This document shows, piece after piece, positions 1 to 6,376 of a DNA stretch of 7,548 nt (its first letter is position 1; the number at the start of each line of letters is the position of its first letter). The position numbers were made by a program, and so were the translations under genes. The notes under the pieces are model-generated. The model saw only the letters and a program-made list of their open reading frames with translations. It did no database searches and had not been told where the DNA came from. The DNA comes from JAHFUI01 sp041485905. GTDB taxonomy: Bacteria > Acidobacteriota > Vicinamibacteria > Vicinamibacterales > CAVVIG01. Where the stretch lies: positions 1-7,548 of the forward strand of contig JBGPKK010000217.1 in the NCBI GenBank assembly GCA_041485905.1. Direction: 5' to 3'.

Positions 1-252
1 GGGTCCGCTCCAGGCGCGGACGAACTCGTCGCCGGCCAGCGGGGGCGCCTGCAGGCCGGCGAGCGTCGCCCCGTGACACGAGGCGCAGCGGTCTGTGTAG
101 AGCGCCTGGCCGCGCGTCGCCTGGCTGCCGGTGTACACGCCCTCGGTGACGCTCCGCGGCTGCTGCGCGTGCAGGTCTACCAGAAACGAGCCGACGACGG
201 TCGAAGCGACGAGTCCCACCCCGAGCACGCACCGGTTGAAACACGAAGACAT
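1..252 (-). CDS. Exported c-type cytochrome, N-terminal part (runs off the window)
   Basis: The first 84 codons of a minus-strand gene are open from an ATG at 252-250 to the window edge, so the C-terminal part is missing. Residues 9-24 are hydrophobic and are followed by LHAQQ, which fits a Sec signal peptide cleaved near residue 29. After this, RGQALYTDRCASCHG contains a CxxCH heme c attachment site (Cys56, Cys59, His60). The layout is typical of class I cytochrome c domains, with a short helix and Y..RCASCHG followed by LAGPPLAG-like loops; here the loop reads LQAPPLAGDEF. The start is supported by GGAGG seven bases upstream. In related bacteria such N-termini occur both on small electron-transfer cytochromes and on PQQ-type dehydrogenases with an N-terminal heme domain; the visible part cannot separate these. 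It is transcribed divergently from the esterase operon. Confidence 0.85.
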   Translation of the reverse strand, partial: MSSCFNRCVLGVGLVASTVVGSFLVDLHAQQPRSVTEGVYTGSQATRGQALYTDRCASCHGATLAGLQAPPLAGDEFVRAWSGP

Positions 253-338
253 CCCGTTTCCTCCGTCAGTTGAAGATGGGATTATAGCCACCGACCTATG
301 CTACCGTGCTCAAGACATTGCGCAGCCTGGAGGCTCAC
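253..338. promoter_or_regulatory. Divergent intergenic region between cytochrome and esterase operon
   Basis: These 86 bases separate two divergent genes and must carry the start signals of the cytochrome gene and probably of the three-gene plus-strand operon. On the minus strand there is a TATAAT at 286-281 and a ribosome site GGAGG at 264-260. On the plus strand the only weak candidate is TATGCT at 297-302 with a badly spaced TTGAAG at 270-275. GGAGG at 329-333 is the esterase ribosome site. I see no strong palindrome that would mark an operator. Confidence 0.5.
281..286 (-). promoter_or_regulatory. Candidate -10 box (TATAAT) for the cytochrome gene
   Basis: A perfect TATAAT is read on the minus strand, 28 bases before the cytochrome ATG. 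A transcript starting about 7 bases downstream would have a leader of roughly 20 bases containing the GGAGG site at 264-260. The only TTGA-like hexamer upstream (TTGAGC) lies 21 bases away, longer than the usual 16-18, so the -35 part is not convincing. Confidence 0.4.
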
Positions 339-1538
339 ATGAAATCAACTCGTTCCAGCGGCGTCTGGCGCCTGGCGTGCCGTTCGGGTTTGTCCCTTCT
401 GCTGGCTCTGATGCTGGGACATTCCGTGTTGACCCAGACACACGCGGCACCAAAAGGCGTCGTCGAACGCATCAAGGTGCACGGAAAATCGCTCGAGGGA
501 AACCTGGAGGGCGACACTCCCGACCGCGATGTCTTCGTCTACCTGCCCCCCAGCTACGCCACGAATCGAAACCAGCGCTATCCGGTCGTGTACTTGCTGC
601 ACGGGTACGGACTCACTGCAGAGCGCTGGATGCCCTTCACCAATCTGGCCGAAGGCGCGGACAAAGACATCGCCGCGGGGACGATGAAGGAAATGATTCT
701 GGTGAATCCCGACGCGTTCACCAAGTACAGCGGCAGCATGTACTCGGCGTCGCCGACCACGGGCGACTGGGAAACATATCTGGCCGAGGATCTGGTCGCG
801 TACGTTGACAGCCACTATCGCACCATCGCCGATCGGATGAGCCGAGGCCTCGGCGGGCATTCGATGGGCGGCTATGGAACCGTCCGGATTGGCATGAAGC
901 GCCCCGACGTGTTTTCGAGCCTGTACATCATGAGCGCCTGCTGCCTCTTGAACAATCCGGGTGGCGGCGGAAATCGAGGCGCGGGAAATCGAGGCGAGGG
1001 CGCTCGCGGAGCAACCCCGTCAGCCACAGCCCCCGCGGCTCCGCCGGCGACTGCGACTGCCGCGACTGGGCCGGCAACTGCGACGGACGCGGCTCGCGGC
1101 GATGGAAATAGAGGACAAGGCAACAGAGGACAAGGCGCCGGGAGAGGCGCTGGCGCTTTCGGGAACGTGCAGGCGGCAGAAGCCGCAGCCTGGTCGTCCA
1201 ACCCGAAAAACCCGCCGGAGTTCTTCGATCTGCCGGTGAAGGACGGCCAGCCGCAGCCGCTGGTGGTAGCCAAATGGGTGGCGAATTCGCCGTTGGCGAT
1301 GCTCGATCAATACATCACCAATCTCAAGAAGTACCGCGCGATCATGGGCGAAGTCGGAACGGAAGATGGACTGGCAGACTCCAACCGGCAATTGGATCAG
1401 ATCCTGACGAACTTCGGCGTCACCCATATGTTCGAAACGTATGAGGGCAACCATACGAATCGTGTTCCGGCCCGCATCGAGGCCAAGGTGCTGCCCTTTT
1501 TCTCGAACAACCTCGCGTTTGCACGGCCCAAACGCTGA
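339..1538 (+). CDS. Exported alpha/beta-hydrolase esterase (esterase D / feruloyl esterase type)
   Basis: The product (399 aa) should hydrolyse ester bonds outside the cytoplasm. Residues 17-31 are hydrophobic and end in THAA, a signal peptide cleaved near residue 36. The hydrolase core follows: DVFVYLPPSY, the oxyanion-loop motif LLHGYG (His88-Gly91), then GGHSMGGYG with the nucleophile Ser175. Asp343 in GTEDGL is the likely acid and His372 in YEGNHTNRV the likely base. This order is typical of the putative esterase family PF00756. Between nucleophile and acid there is an unusual linker of about 70 residues (about 206-276), made of GNRGx pentapeptides around an Ala/Thr/Pro stretch. I chose the ATG at 339 because GGAGG lies five bases upstream; a GTG 33 bases earlier is also in frame but would add a poorer signal peptide. 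It is the first gene of an operon; the next starts 27 bases on. The substrate is unknown; a feruloyl/acetyl ester or a sugar ester is plausible. Confidence 0.88.
   Translation: MKSTRSSGVWRLACRSGLSLLLALMLGHSVLTQTHAAPKGVVERIKVHGKSLEGNLEGDTPDRDVFVYLPPSYATNRNQRYPVVYLLHGYGLTAERWMPFTNLAEGADKDIAAGTMKEMILVNPDAFTKYSGSMYSASPTTGDWETYLAEDLVAYVDSHYRTIADRMSRGLGGHSMGGYGTVRIGMKRPDVFSSLYIMSACCLLNNPGGGGNRGAGNRGEGARGATPSATAPAAPPATATAATGPATATDAARGDGNRGQGNRGQGAGRGAGAFGNVQAAEAAAWSSNPKNPPEFFDLPVKDGQPQPLVVAKWVANSPLAMLDQYITNLKKYRAIMGEVGTEDGLADSNRQLDQILTNFGVTHMFETYEGNHTNRVPARIEAKVLPFFSNNLAFARPKR
969..1136 (+). repeat. 15-nt tandem repeats coding GNRGx pentapeptides in the esterase
   Basis: Two pairs of short direct repeats sit in the coding sequence. 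GGAAATCGAGGCG occurs at 969-981 and 984-996, and AGAGGACAAGGC at 1110-1121 and 1125-1136. Both pairs have a 15-base period, matching five codons, so each step adds one GNRGx unit without shifting the frame. The stretch between them codes Ala/Thr/Pro-rich sequence. The second pair uses AGA and GGA/CAA codons that are rare in the flanking gene, which points to local expansion by replication slippage. Confidence 0.7.
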
Positions 1539-1565
1539 GTCTCGGTCTGGCGTCAGAGGTGCCAC

Positions 1566-2723
1566 ATGAGAACGAAAATGTGGGCGGTCGGAGGGACCGG
1601 CGCGGTCATCATCGCGATCGGCGTCGCGGCGGCGATGGCCGGGAAGACGACGGCCGCGCAGGCGAGTCGGCAGCAGGTGCCGCTGTTCGAACCCGATCCG
1701 TTGTGGTCGCAGGTCTTGCCGAACAAGTGGGTGACCGGGCAGGTCGGCGGCGTCGCGGTCGATTCGCATGACAACGTGTGGGTCTTTCACCGGCCCGATA
1801 CGATCCCTGAGGGCGAGAAAGGTGCGTCCCTCAATCCGCCTCAGTCGGAGTGCTGCGTGCCGGCGCCCGCGGTTCTGGAATTCGACACGACCGGGAAGTT
1901 CCTCCAGGCATGGGGCGCGCCCGGAGCGGGCTACGAATGGTTCGCGTCACAACACGGGATCTTCGTCGATCACAAAGACAACGTGTGGCTGAGCGGAAGC
2001 GCGAAGGACGACAACCAGATCCTGAAGTTCACGACCAAGGGCCAGTTCCTCTTGCAGATCGGCCGTGCGGGGAAGAACAAGGGCAGCAACGACACCGGGA
2101 ACCTCGGAGGGCCCGCCAGCCTGTTCGTCTACAAGAAGACCAACGAGCTGTTCGTGGCCGATGGATACTTCAACCACCGCGTCATCGTCTTCGATGCGGA
2201 CACGGGTGCGTACAAGCGCTACTGGGGCGCGTACGGCAAGAAACCTGACGATGGGATCAAGTTCCCTGCCCGCCCGCAGCTCATTCAAGGACCGCCTCCC
2301 GAGGGGTTCAATAACCCGGTGCACGGCGTTCTGGTGACGAACGACGACACGGTCTACGTCGCGGACCGCACGAACAACCGGCTGCAGGTGTTCAAGCTCG
2401 ACGGAACGTTCGTCAAGGAAGTCTTCATCTCGAGGAACACGCTCCAGGCCGAAGGCACCGTACATAATTTCGCGGTCTCGCCGGACAAGGAGCAGAAGTT
2501 TCTCTATGTGATCGACGGCTCCAACAAGGCGATTCGCGTCCTGAACCGGCAGACGATGGACATCGTGTCGTCGATCGGCGGGCACGCGGGGCACAACGCC
2601 CGCGAGTTCTTCCACGCGCACAGCTTCGCGGGCGCCGACTCGAAGGGCAACCTGTTCATCGGCGAAGTCAACAACGGGCAGCGTTACTATAAGTACGCGT
2701 TCAAAGGGATGGGGAGAAATTGA
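1566..2723 (+). CDS. Exported NHL-repeat beta-propeller protein (peptidyl-amidating-lyase-like fold)
   Basis: The 385-residue product has an N-terminal hydrophobic segment (about residues 6-25, GGTGAVIIAIGVAAAMAG) and should be exported or membrane-anchored. The rest consists of repeated NHL-type blades. Recognisable strands are GGVAVDSHDNVWVFHR (61-76), HGIFVDHKDNVWLSG (130-144), NELFVADGYFNHRVIVFD (193-210), HGVLVTNDDTVYVADRTNNR (253-272), FLYVIDGSNKAIRVLN (312-327) and KGNLFIGEVNNGQR (360-373). This gives about six blades, as in NHL and peptidyl-alpha-hydroxyglycine amidating lyase proteins. A vicinal Cys96-Cys97 pair lies in the second blade region, and there is a cluster of late His residues (HAGHNAREFFHAHS, 340-353). 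The exact activity is not predictable: a lyase, a metal-dependent hydrolase or a binding scaffold is possible. The start has AGAGG six bases upstream. It lies between the esterase and the heme/propeller protein, and its stop is one base from the next start, so the two are almost certainly co-translated. Confidence 0.85.
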   Translation: MRTKMWAVGGTGAVIIAIGVAAAMAGKTTAAQASRQQVPLFEPDPLWSQVLPNKWVTGQVGGVAVDSHDNVWVFHRPDTIPEGEKGASLNPPQSECCVPAPAVLEFDTTGKFLQAWGAPGAGYEWFASQHGIFVDHKDNVWLSGSAKDDNQILKFTTKGQFLLQIGRAGKNKGSNDTGNLGGPASLFVYKKTNELFVADGYFNHRVIVFDADTGAYKRYWGAYGKKPDDGIKFPARPQLIQGPPPEGFNNPVHGVLVTNDDTVYVADRTNNRLQVFKLDGTFVKEVFISRNTLQAEGTVHNFAVSPDKEQKFLYVIDGSNKAIRVLNRQTMDIVSSIGGHAGHNAREFFHAHSFAGADSKGNLFIGEVNNGQRYYKYAFKGMGRN

Positions 2724-2724
2724 T

Positions 2725-4989
2725 ATGACATCGTCTACGCGTTCGATCGTGCGGCGGGCTCTGCTCCGCACGGCACTGATTGGCGTGATCGCCGGATCCG
2801 CGGTTGATCCCGGCACCGCCCTGCAGTCCCAGCGGGCCGCGCCGCCAGGCTACATTACCGGCGTCGTACGAAGCAGCCAGGGTCCCGAAGCCGGCGTGTG
2901 GGTCATCGCGGAAACAAAGGACCTCCCCACCAACTTCATCAAGATTGTCGTCACCGACGATCAGGGCCGCTTCATGATGCCGGAACTGCCGGCCGCGAAT
3001 TACCGCGTGTGGGTACGAGGGTACGGCCTCGTCGATTCGACGCCGATTCAGATGAAGCCGGCGACGACCCAGGTCGCACTGACCGCGACGGTTGCCAGGA
3101 CGCCGCAAGAGGCGGCGAAGGTCTATCCGGGCAACTACTGGCTGTCAATGCTCGAGCCGCCGCCCTCGACGCTGTTTCCCGGCACGGGCGCGCAGGGCAA
3201 CGGCGTCGGACCGAACATGCTGACCCAGAATCACTGGATCAACTCGCTCAAGTCCGACTGCAATTTCTGTCATCAGCTCGGCAACCAGCTGACTCGCAGC
3301 GTGGACCATATCTTCAAAGCGAAGCCGGAGCTGAAGACGCACGCAGAGGCCTGGGAGTGGCGGCTCGGCACGGGCGTGCGCGGCACGTCGATGTACGGTG
3401 TGCTCACCAATCAAGGCAAAGAGCCCTCGCTCAAGACATTTTCGGACTGGACCGAGCGCGTCGCCAAAGGCGAGGTACCGCCCGCGCCGCCGCGACCGAA
3501 GGGGATCGAGCGCAATCTCGTCGTGACGCTGTGGGACGTGGGCGACGACCACTCGTTCATGCACGACGAAGTCTCGACGGACAAGAACCATCCAACGGTG
3601 AACGCGAACGGGCGCATCTACGCGGTCTCGGCCGGGCACGGCCAGCTCGTCATACTGGATCCAAACGAGAACAGCACCCGGGCCATCGACATCCCGACGC
3701 GCGCACCCAAGGCGGAAGTCCCTTCCCGCTTCCCGGCGCCGAATCGTCCGTCTCTACACTGGGGGAACGAGCATCTCTGGGCGAACCCGCCGTACGATCC
3801 CGCCGATCCGCACAACCCGATGCTCGACAGCAAAGGCCGCGTGTGGATGACGTCGAAGATCCGCGGCAATCAGGACCCGTCCTGGTGCAGCGACGCGACC
3901 AACAAGTTCGCCGAGTGGTTCCCTCTGCGCAGCAGCGGCCGGCAGGCCTCGTTCTACGACCGGACGACGCAGGAGTTCACGCTGATTGACACCTGCTACG
4001 CCACGCACCACCTGCAGTTCGACAACGATCCGGACGAGACGGTGTACTTCAACGAGCTCTCCGGTCCGATATTCGGCTGGATCGACACGAAGGTGTACGA
4101 CCAGACCAAGGACGAACAGAAAGCCGTCGGCTGGTGCGGTCAGGTGCTCGACACCAACGGCGACGGCAAGATCACGAAGCCGTGGAATGTCGTGGACGGT
4201 CGCGGGGATTCGGCGCTGTACGCGGGCGATACCACGGGCGCCGCCGCCGGCGCGAGGGGACGAGGGCGCGGAACGCCGGTGCCGCTCGATCCGAAGCTCG
4301 ATACGATGATCAACTACTCCATGTACTCGGTCATTCCGAGTCCGGTGGACGACACGGTCTGGGGCATCAGCGAGCGGTACCCCGGCTATCTCGTGCGGCT
4401 GCAGCGCGGCAGCAATCCGCCGTCAAGCTGCAAGACGCAGCTCTTCAAGGTGCCGGAGCCGGGCTTCGATCCGCGCGGCGTCGATATCGACAGCCACGGG
4501 GTCGTCTGGACCGCGCTGGCCGCCAGCAGTCATCTGGCAAGCTTCGATGTTCGGAAGTGCAAGGACCTCAACGGGCCGGCCAAGACCGACGGCAGCCAGT
4601 GCCGGGAAGGCTGGACGCTCTATCAGACCACCGGTCCCAAGTTGAAGGGGACGAACATTCCAGCCGACTTCCACTATTACAACTGGGTCGATCAGCACAA
4701 CATCTCGGGATTGGGCGCTGATACGCCTTTCGCGACCGGGTCGAATTCCGACGCGCTGCTGGCGCTGAACCCGCAGACCAGAGAATGGACGACGCTGCGC
4801 GTGCCGTACCCGCTCGGGTTCTACTCGCGCGGCATGGACGGGCGCATCGACGATCCGAGCGCCGGATGGAAGGGCCGTGCGCTCTACGCGAATTACGGCA
4901 CGCACTTCGTCTGGCACATCGAGGGTGGCAAGGGCACGAAGGGCAAGATCGTCAAGATGCAGATTCGACCGAATCCGCTGGCGAGATAG
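2725..4989 (+). CDS. Exported carboxypeptidase-regulatory-like / c-heme / propeller fusion protein
   Basis: The 754-residue product begins with a signal peptide (basic RRALLR, hydrophobic 16-28, cleavage near TALQSQ). Residues about 42-122 form a carboxypeptidase-regulatory-like beta sandwich (GYITGVVRSSQGPEAGVWV, then TDDQGRFMMPELPAANYRVWVRGYG). A single CxxCH heme c site follows (Cys179-Asn-Phe-Cys182-His183) in a region with several aromatic residues. From about residue 255 there is propeller-like sequence resembling virginiamycin-B-lyase/SMP-30-type repeats, for example NGRIYAVSAGHGQLVILDPNE, SKGRVWMTSKIRG and GVDIDSHGVVWTALAASSHLASFD. Inside it lie an EF-hand-like loop DTNGDGKIT (Asp476, Asn478, Asp480) and a short Arg-Gly tract (about 509-516). 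Several further cysteines outside the heme site could form disulfides. The ATG follows the previous stop by one base, with GGGGAG as ribosome site. It could be an electron-accepting dehydrogenase or lyase; neither is proven by motif. Confidence 0.82.
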   Translation: MTSSTRSIVRRALLRTALIGVIAGSAVDPGTALQSQRAAPPGYITGVVRSSQGPEAGVWVIAETKDLPTNFIKIVVTDDQGRFMMPELPAANYRVWVRGYGLVDSTPIQMKPATTQVALTATVARTPQEAAKVYPGNYWLSMLEPPPSTLFPGTGAQGNGVGPNMLTQNHWINSLKSDCNFCHQLGNQLTRSVDHIFKAKPELKTHAEAWEWRLGTGVRGTSMYGVLTNQGKEPSLKTFSDWTERVAKGEVPPAPPRPKGIERNLVVTLWDVGDDHSFMHDEVSTDKNHPTVNANGRIYAVSAGHGQLVILDPNENSTRAIDIPTRAPKAEVPSRFPAPNRPSLHWGNEHLWANPPYDPADPHNPMLDSKGRVWMTSKIRGNQDPSWCSDATNKFAEWFPLRSSGRQASFYDRTTQEFTLIDTCYATHHLQFDNDPDETVYFNELSGPIFGWIDTKVYDQTKDEQKAVGWCGQVLDTNGDGKITKPWNVVDGRGDSALYAGDTTGAAAGARGRGRGTPVPLDPKLDTMINYSMYSVIPSPVDDTVWGISERYPGYLVRLQRGSNPPSSCKTQLFKVPEPGFDPRGVDIDSHGVVWTALAASSHLASFDVRKCKDLNGPAKTDGSQCREGWTLYQTTGPKLKGTNIPADFHYYNWVDQHNISGLGADTPFATGSNSDALLALNPQTREWTTLRVPYPLGFYSRGMDGRIDDPSAGWKGRALYANYGTHFVWHIEGGKGTKGKIVKMQIRPNPLAR

Positions 4990-5000
4990 ACGGCGACCGG

Positions 5001-5027
5001 TGGCGCCGCCGGACGCGGGCGGCGCCA
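5001..5027. terminator. Bidirectional terminator hairpin between convergent genes
   Basis: TGGCGCCGCC (5001-5010) and GGCGGCGCCA (5018-5027) form a perfect 10-bp GC-rich stem with a seven-base loop, placed 11 bases after the operon's last stop and 10 bases before the end of the converging hydrolase gene. On the plus strand the stem is followed by a pyrimidine-rich TGTCTTCTCTTC rather than a pure T run. Position and symmetry suggest it serves both directions. Confidence 0.75.
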
Positions 5028-5037
5028 TGTCTTCTCT

Positions 5038-6324
5038 TCACTTCAGCTCGCGATAGACCAACTCCTCGAAGTCGCGCAGCGTCCGGATCGCGCCGTCGTC
5101 GTAGAAGGGCAGCACCTGCATCATCTGAACGGCGCCGATGTGCTTCACCGGGTCCACCCAGAACTCGGTGTTGAAGATGCCCGCCCAGCTCATGCTGCCC
5201 GGACTGCGGAACCTGGCGGACTGCGGGTCGTTTGAGGCGAGCTGAAATCCGAGGCCGAACTTATCGCTGCCCGCGCCGAGCGGGAACGGTTTGGTCCGCT
5301 GCTTGTCGGCGTCGGGCTGCCGCTCCACGAAGATCGTTCCGATGTTGTTTTCGCCCATCATCTTCACCGATCTCTCGCTCAGAATCTTCGCCGAGCCGAG
5401 CCGCCCGTCGTTGAGCAGCATCCGGACGAACCTGCCGTAGTCCTGCACGGTCGAGTAGAGGCCGCCGTCGCCGCGGAAGGGCGGCGTGGGCGTCGACGGA
5501 ATGGGCGTCCGCGGCTGCTCGACCATCGTCCCGGTGAAGCGGCTGTGAGTGGTCGGCACGCGCGACTGCTTGTCCGCCGCCACCGCGTACGACGTGTCGG
5601 CCATGCCGAGCGGTTTGAAGATGTGCTCCTGATACCAGGTCTCGAGCGGCGTCCCCGTCACTTTCTCGACGATGAAGCCGAGGACGCGGGTGCTGGCGCT
5701 GTAGTTCCACTTGTCGCCAGGATCGCTGAGCAGCGGCAACTCCCACTCGCTCTTTTTTGTCGCCTGTGTCAGCCGGTACTCGATCGGACTCGTGAACGCG
5801 TAGCCGATACCCGACGTGTGGGTGAGCAGATGCCGAATCGTCATGGCCCGCCTGGCCGGCCGCGTTTCGTAGGTTGCGTCCTTTTCGTTGAACGTCGTGA
5901 TCACCTGCAGGTTGTCGTAGCCAGAGAGATACGTCGAGACCGGATCGTCGAGCTTCAGCCTGCCTTCCTCGAGCAGCATCATGATGGCCACGGACGTCAC
6001 CGGCTTGGTCATCGACGCGATTTGGAAGATCGCGTTCACCGGCATCGCCACGTTGCGCGCGACGTCGAACTTGCCGAACGCGCCCTCGTAAAGCACGTTG
6101 TCGCGGTTGACCACCAGAGCCACGACGCCCGGCGTGTCGCCGCGAACGACCGCGGCCGCGAGCTGTTGCGAGATCTCGGATCGCCACGCGTCGGTCCCTA
6201 TCCTGACCTTGCGCGCAACCGATTTGCTGGTTTGGGCCCGCGTGAGCTCCGCAGGCGCAAAGGCCAGCACGACAGCCAGACCGACGGCGAGCGAGAGGCG
6301 TGGGGCGGTAAGAGTGTATGTCAT
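5038..6324 (-). CDS. Exported beta-lactamase-family (PF00144-like) serine hydrolase
   Basis: The product is 428 residues from the ATG at 6324-6322; a GTG directly before it would give 429 (numbering below follows the longer form). Residues 11-26 are hydrophobic and end in LTRAQ, so the protein should be exported. The class C beta-lactamase / esterase fold is shown by IASMTKPV (Ser105-Met-Thr-Lys108, the SxxK nucleophile motif), HLLTHTSGIGY (170 region), and WNYSASTRVLGFIVEKVTG (Tyr209-Ser-Ala, the YxN position). Further on are GDGGLYSTVQDYGRF and the late PGSMSWAGIFNTEFWVDP, which replaces the usual HxG/KTG box. Family members include esterases, D-aminopeptidases and penicillin-binding-like proteins; true beta-lactamase activity is not implied. 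No strong ribosome site is visible before either start. It lies downstream of the sugar-isomerase-like gene on the same strand with a 50-base gap containing direct repeats, and converges on the esterase operon. Confidence 0.9.
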   Translation of the reverse strand: MTYTLTAPRLSLAVGLAVVLAFAPAELTRAQTSKSVARKVRIGTDAWRSEISQQLAAAVVRGDTPGVVALVVNRDNVLYEGAFGKFDVARNVAMPVNAIFQIASMTKPVTSVAIMMLLEEGRLKLDDPVSTYLSGYDNLQVITTFNEKDATYETRPARRAMTIRHLLTHTSGIGYAFTSPIEYRLTQATKKSEWELPLLSDPGDKWNYSASTRVLGFIVEKVTGTPLETWYQEHIFKPLGMADTSYAVAADKQSRVPTTHSRFTGTMVEQPRTPIPSTPTPPFRGDGGLYSTVQDYGRFVRMLLNDGRLGSAKILSERSVKMMGENNIGTIFVERQPDADKQRTKPFPLGAGSDKFGLGFQLASNDPQSARFRSPGSMSWAGIFNTEFWVDPVKHIGAVQMMQVLPFYDDGAIRTLRDFEELVYRELK

Positions 6325-6339
6325 CACCGCCAGAGTCTA

Positions 6340-6373
6340 GACGATAGGAGGTACTTGGGACGATAGAAAGTAC
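6340..6373. repeat. Tandem 15-bp direct repeat upstream of the serine hydrolase
   Basis: GACGATAGGAGGTAC (6340-6354) and GACGATAGAAAGTAC (6359-6373) match at 13 of 15 positions and are separated by TTGG, giving a 19-base period. The pair fills most of the gap between the isomerase-like stop (6379-6377) and the hydrolase start. Two same-face half sites about two helical turns apart would suit a regulator or a pair of initiation elements, but a simple duplication is equally possible. Confidence 0.6.
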
Positions 6374-6376
6374 GTG

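Noticed and set aside
306..338. GTG at 306 as the esterase start
   Set aside because: The ATG at 339 has GGAGG five bases upstream and gives a normal signal peptide; the earlier start would place that ribosome site inside the gene.
1020..1790. A 256-codon open frame on the minus strand across the esterase and propeller genes
   Set aside because: Arg/Pro/His-rich composition typical of antisense frames in GC-rich DNA, and two well-supported genes occupy the plus strand.
2898..3989. A 363-codon plus-strand open frame inside the heme/propeller gene
   Set aside because: It is a +1-frame shadow of a gene with signal peptide, heme motif and domain order; its own sequence is low-complexity Arg/Ala/Gly.
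5545..6366. A 273-codon plus-strand open frame antisense to the serine hydrolase
   Set aside because: No recognisable motif and strong Arg/His bias; the minus strand codes a clear SxxK hydrolase.
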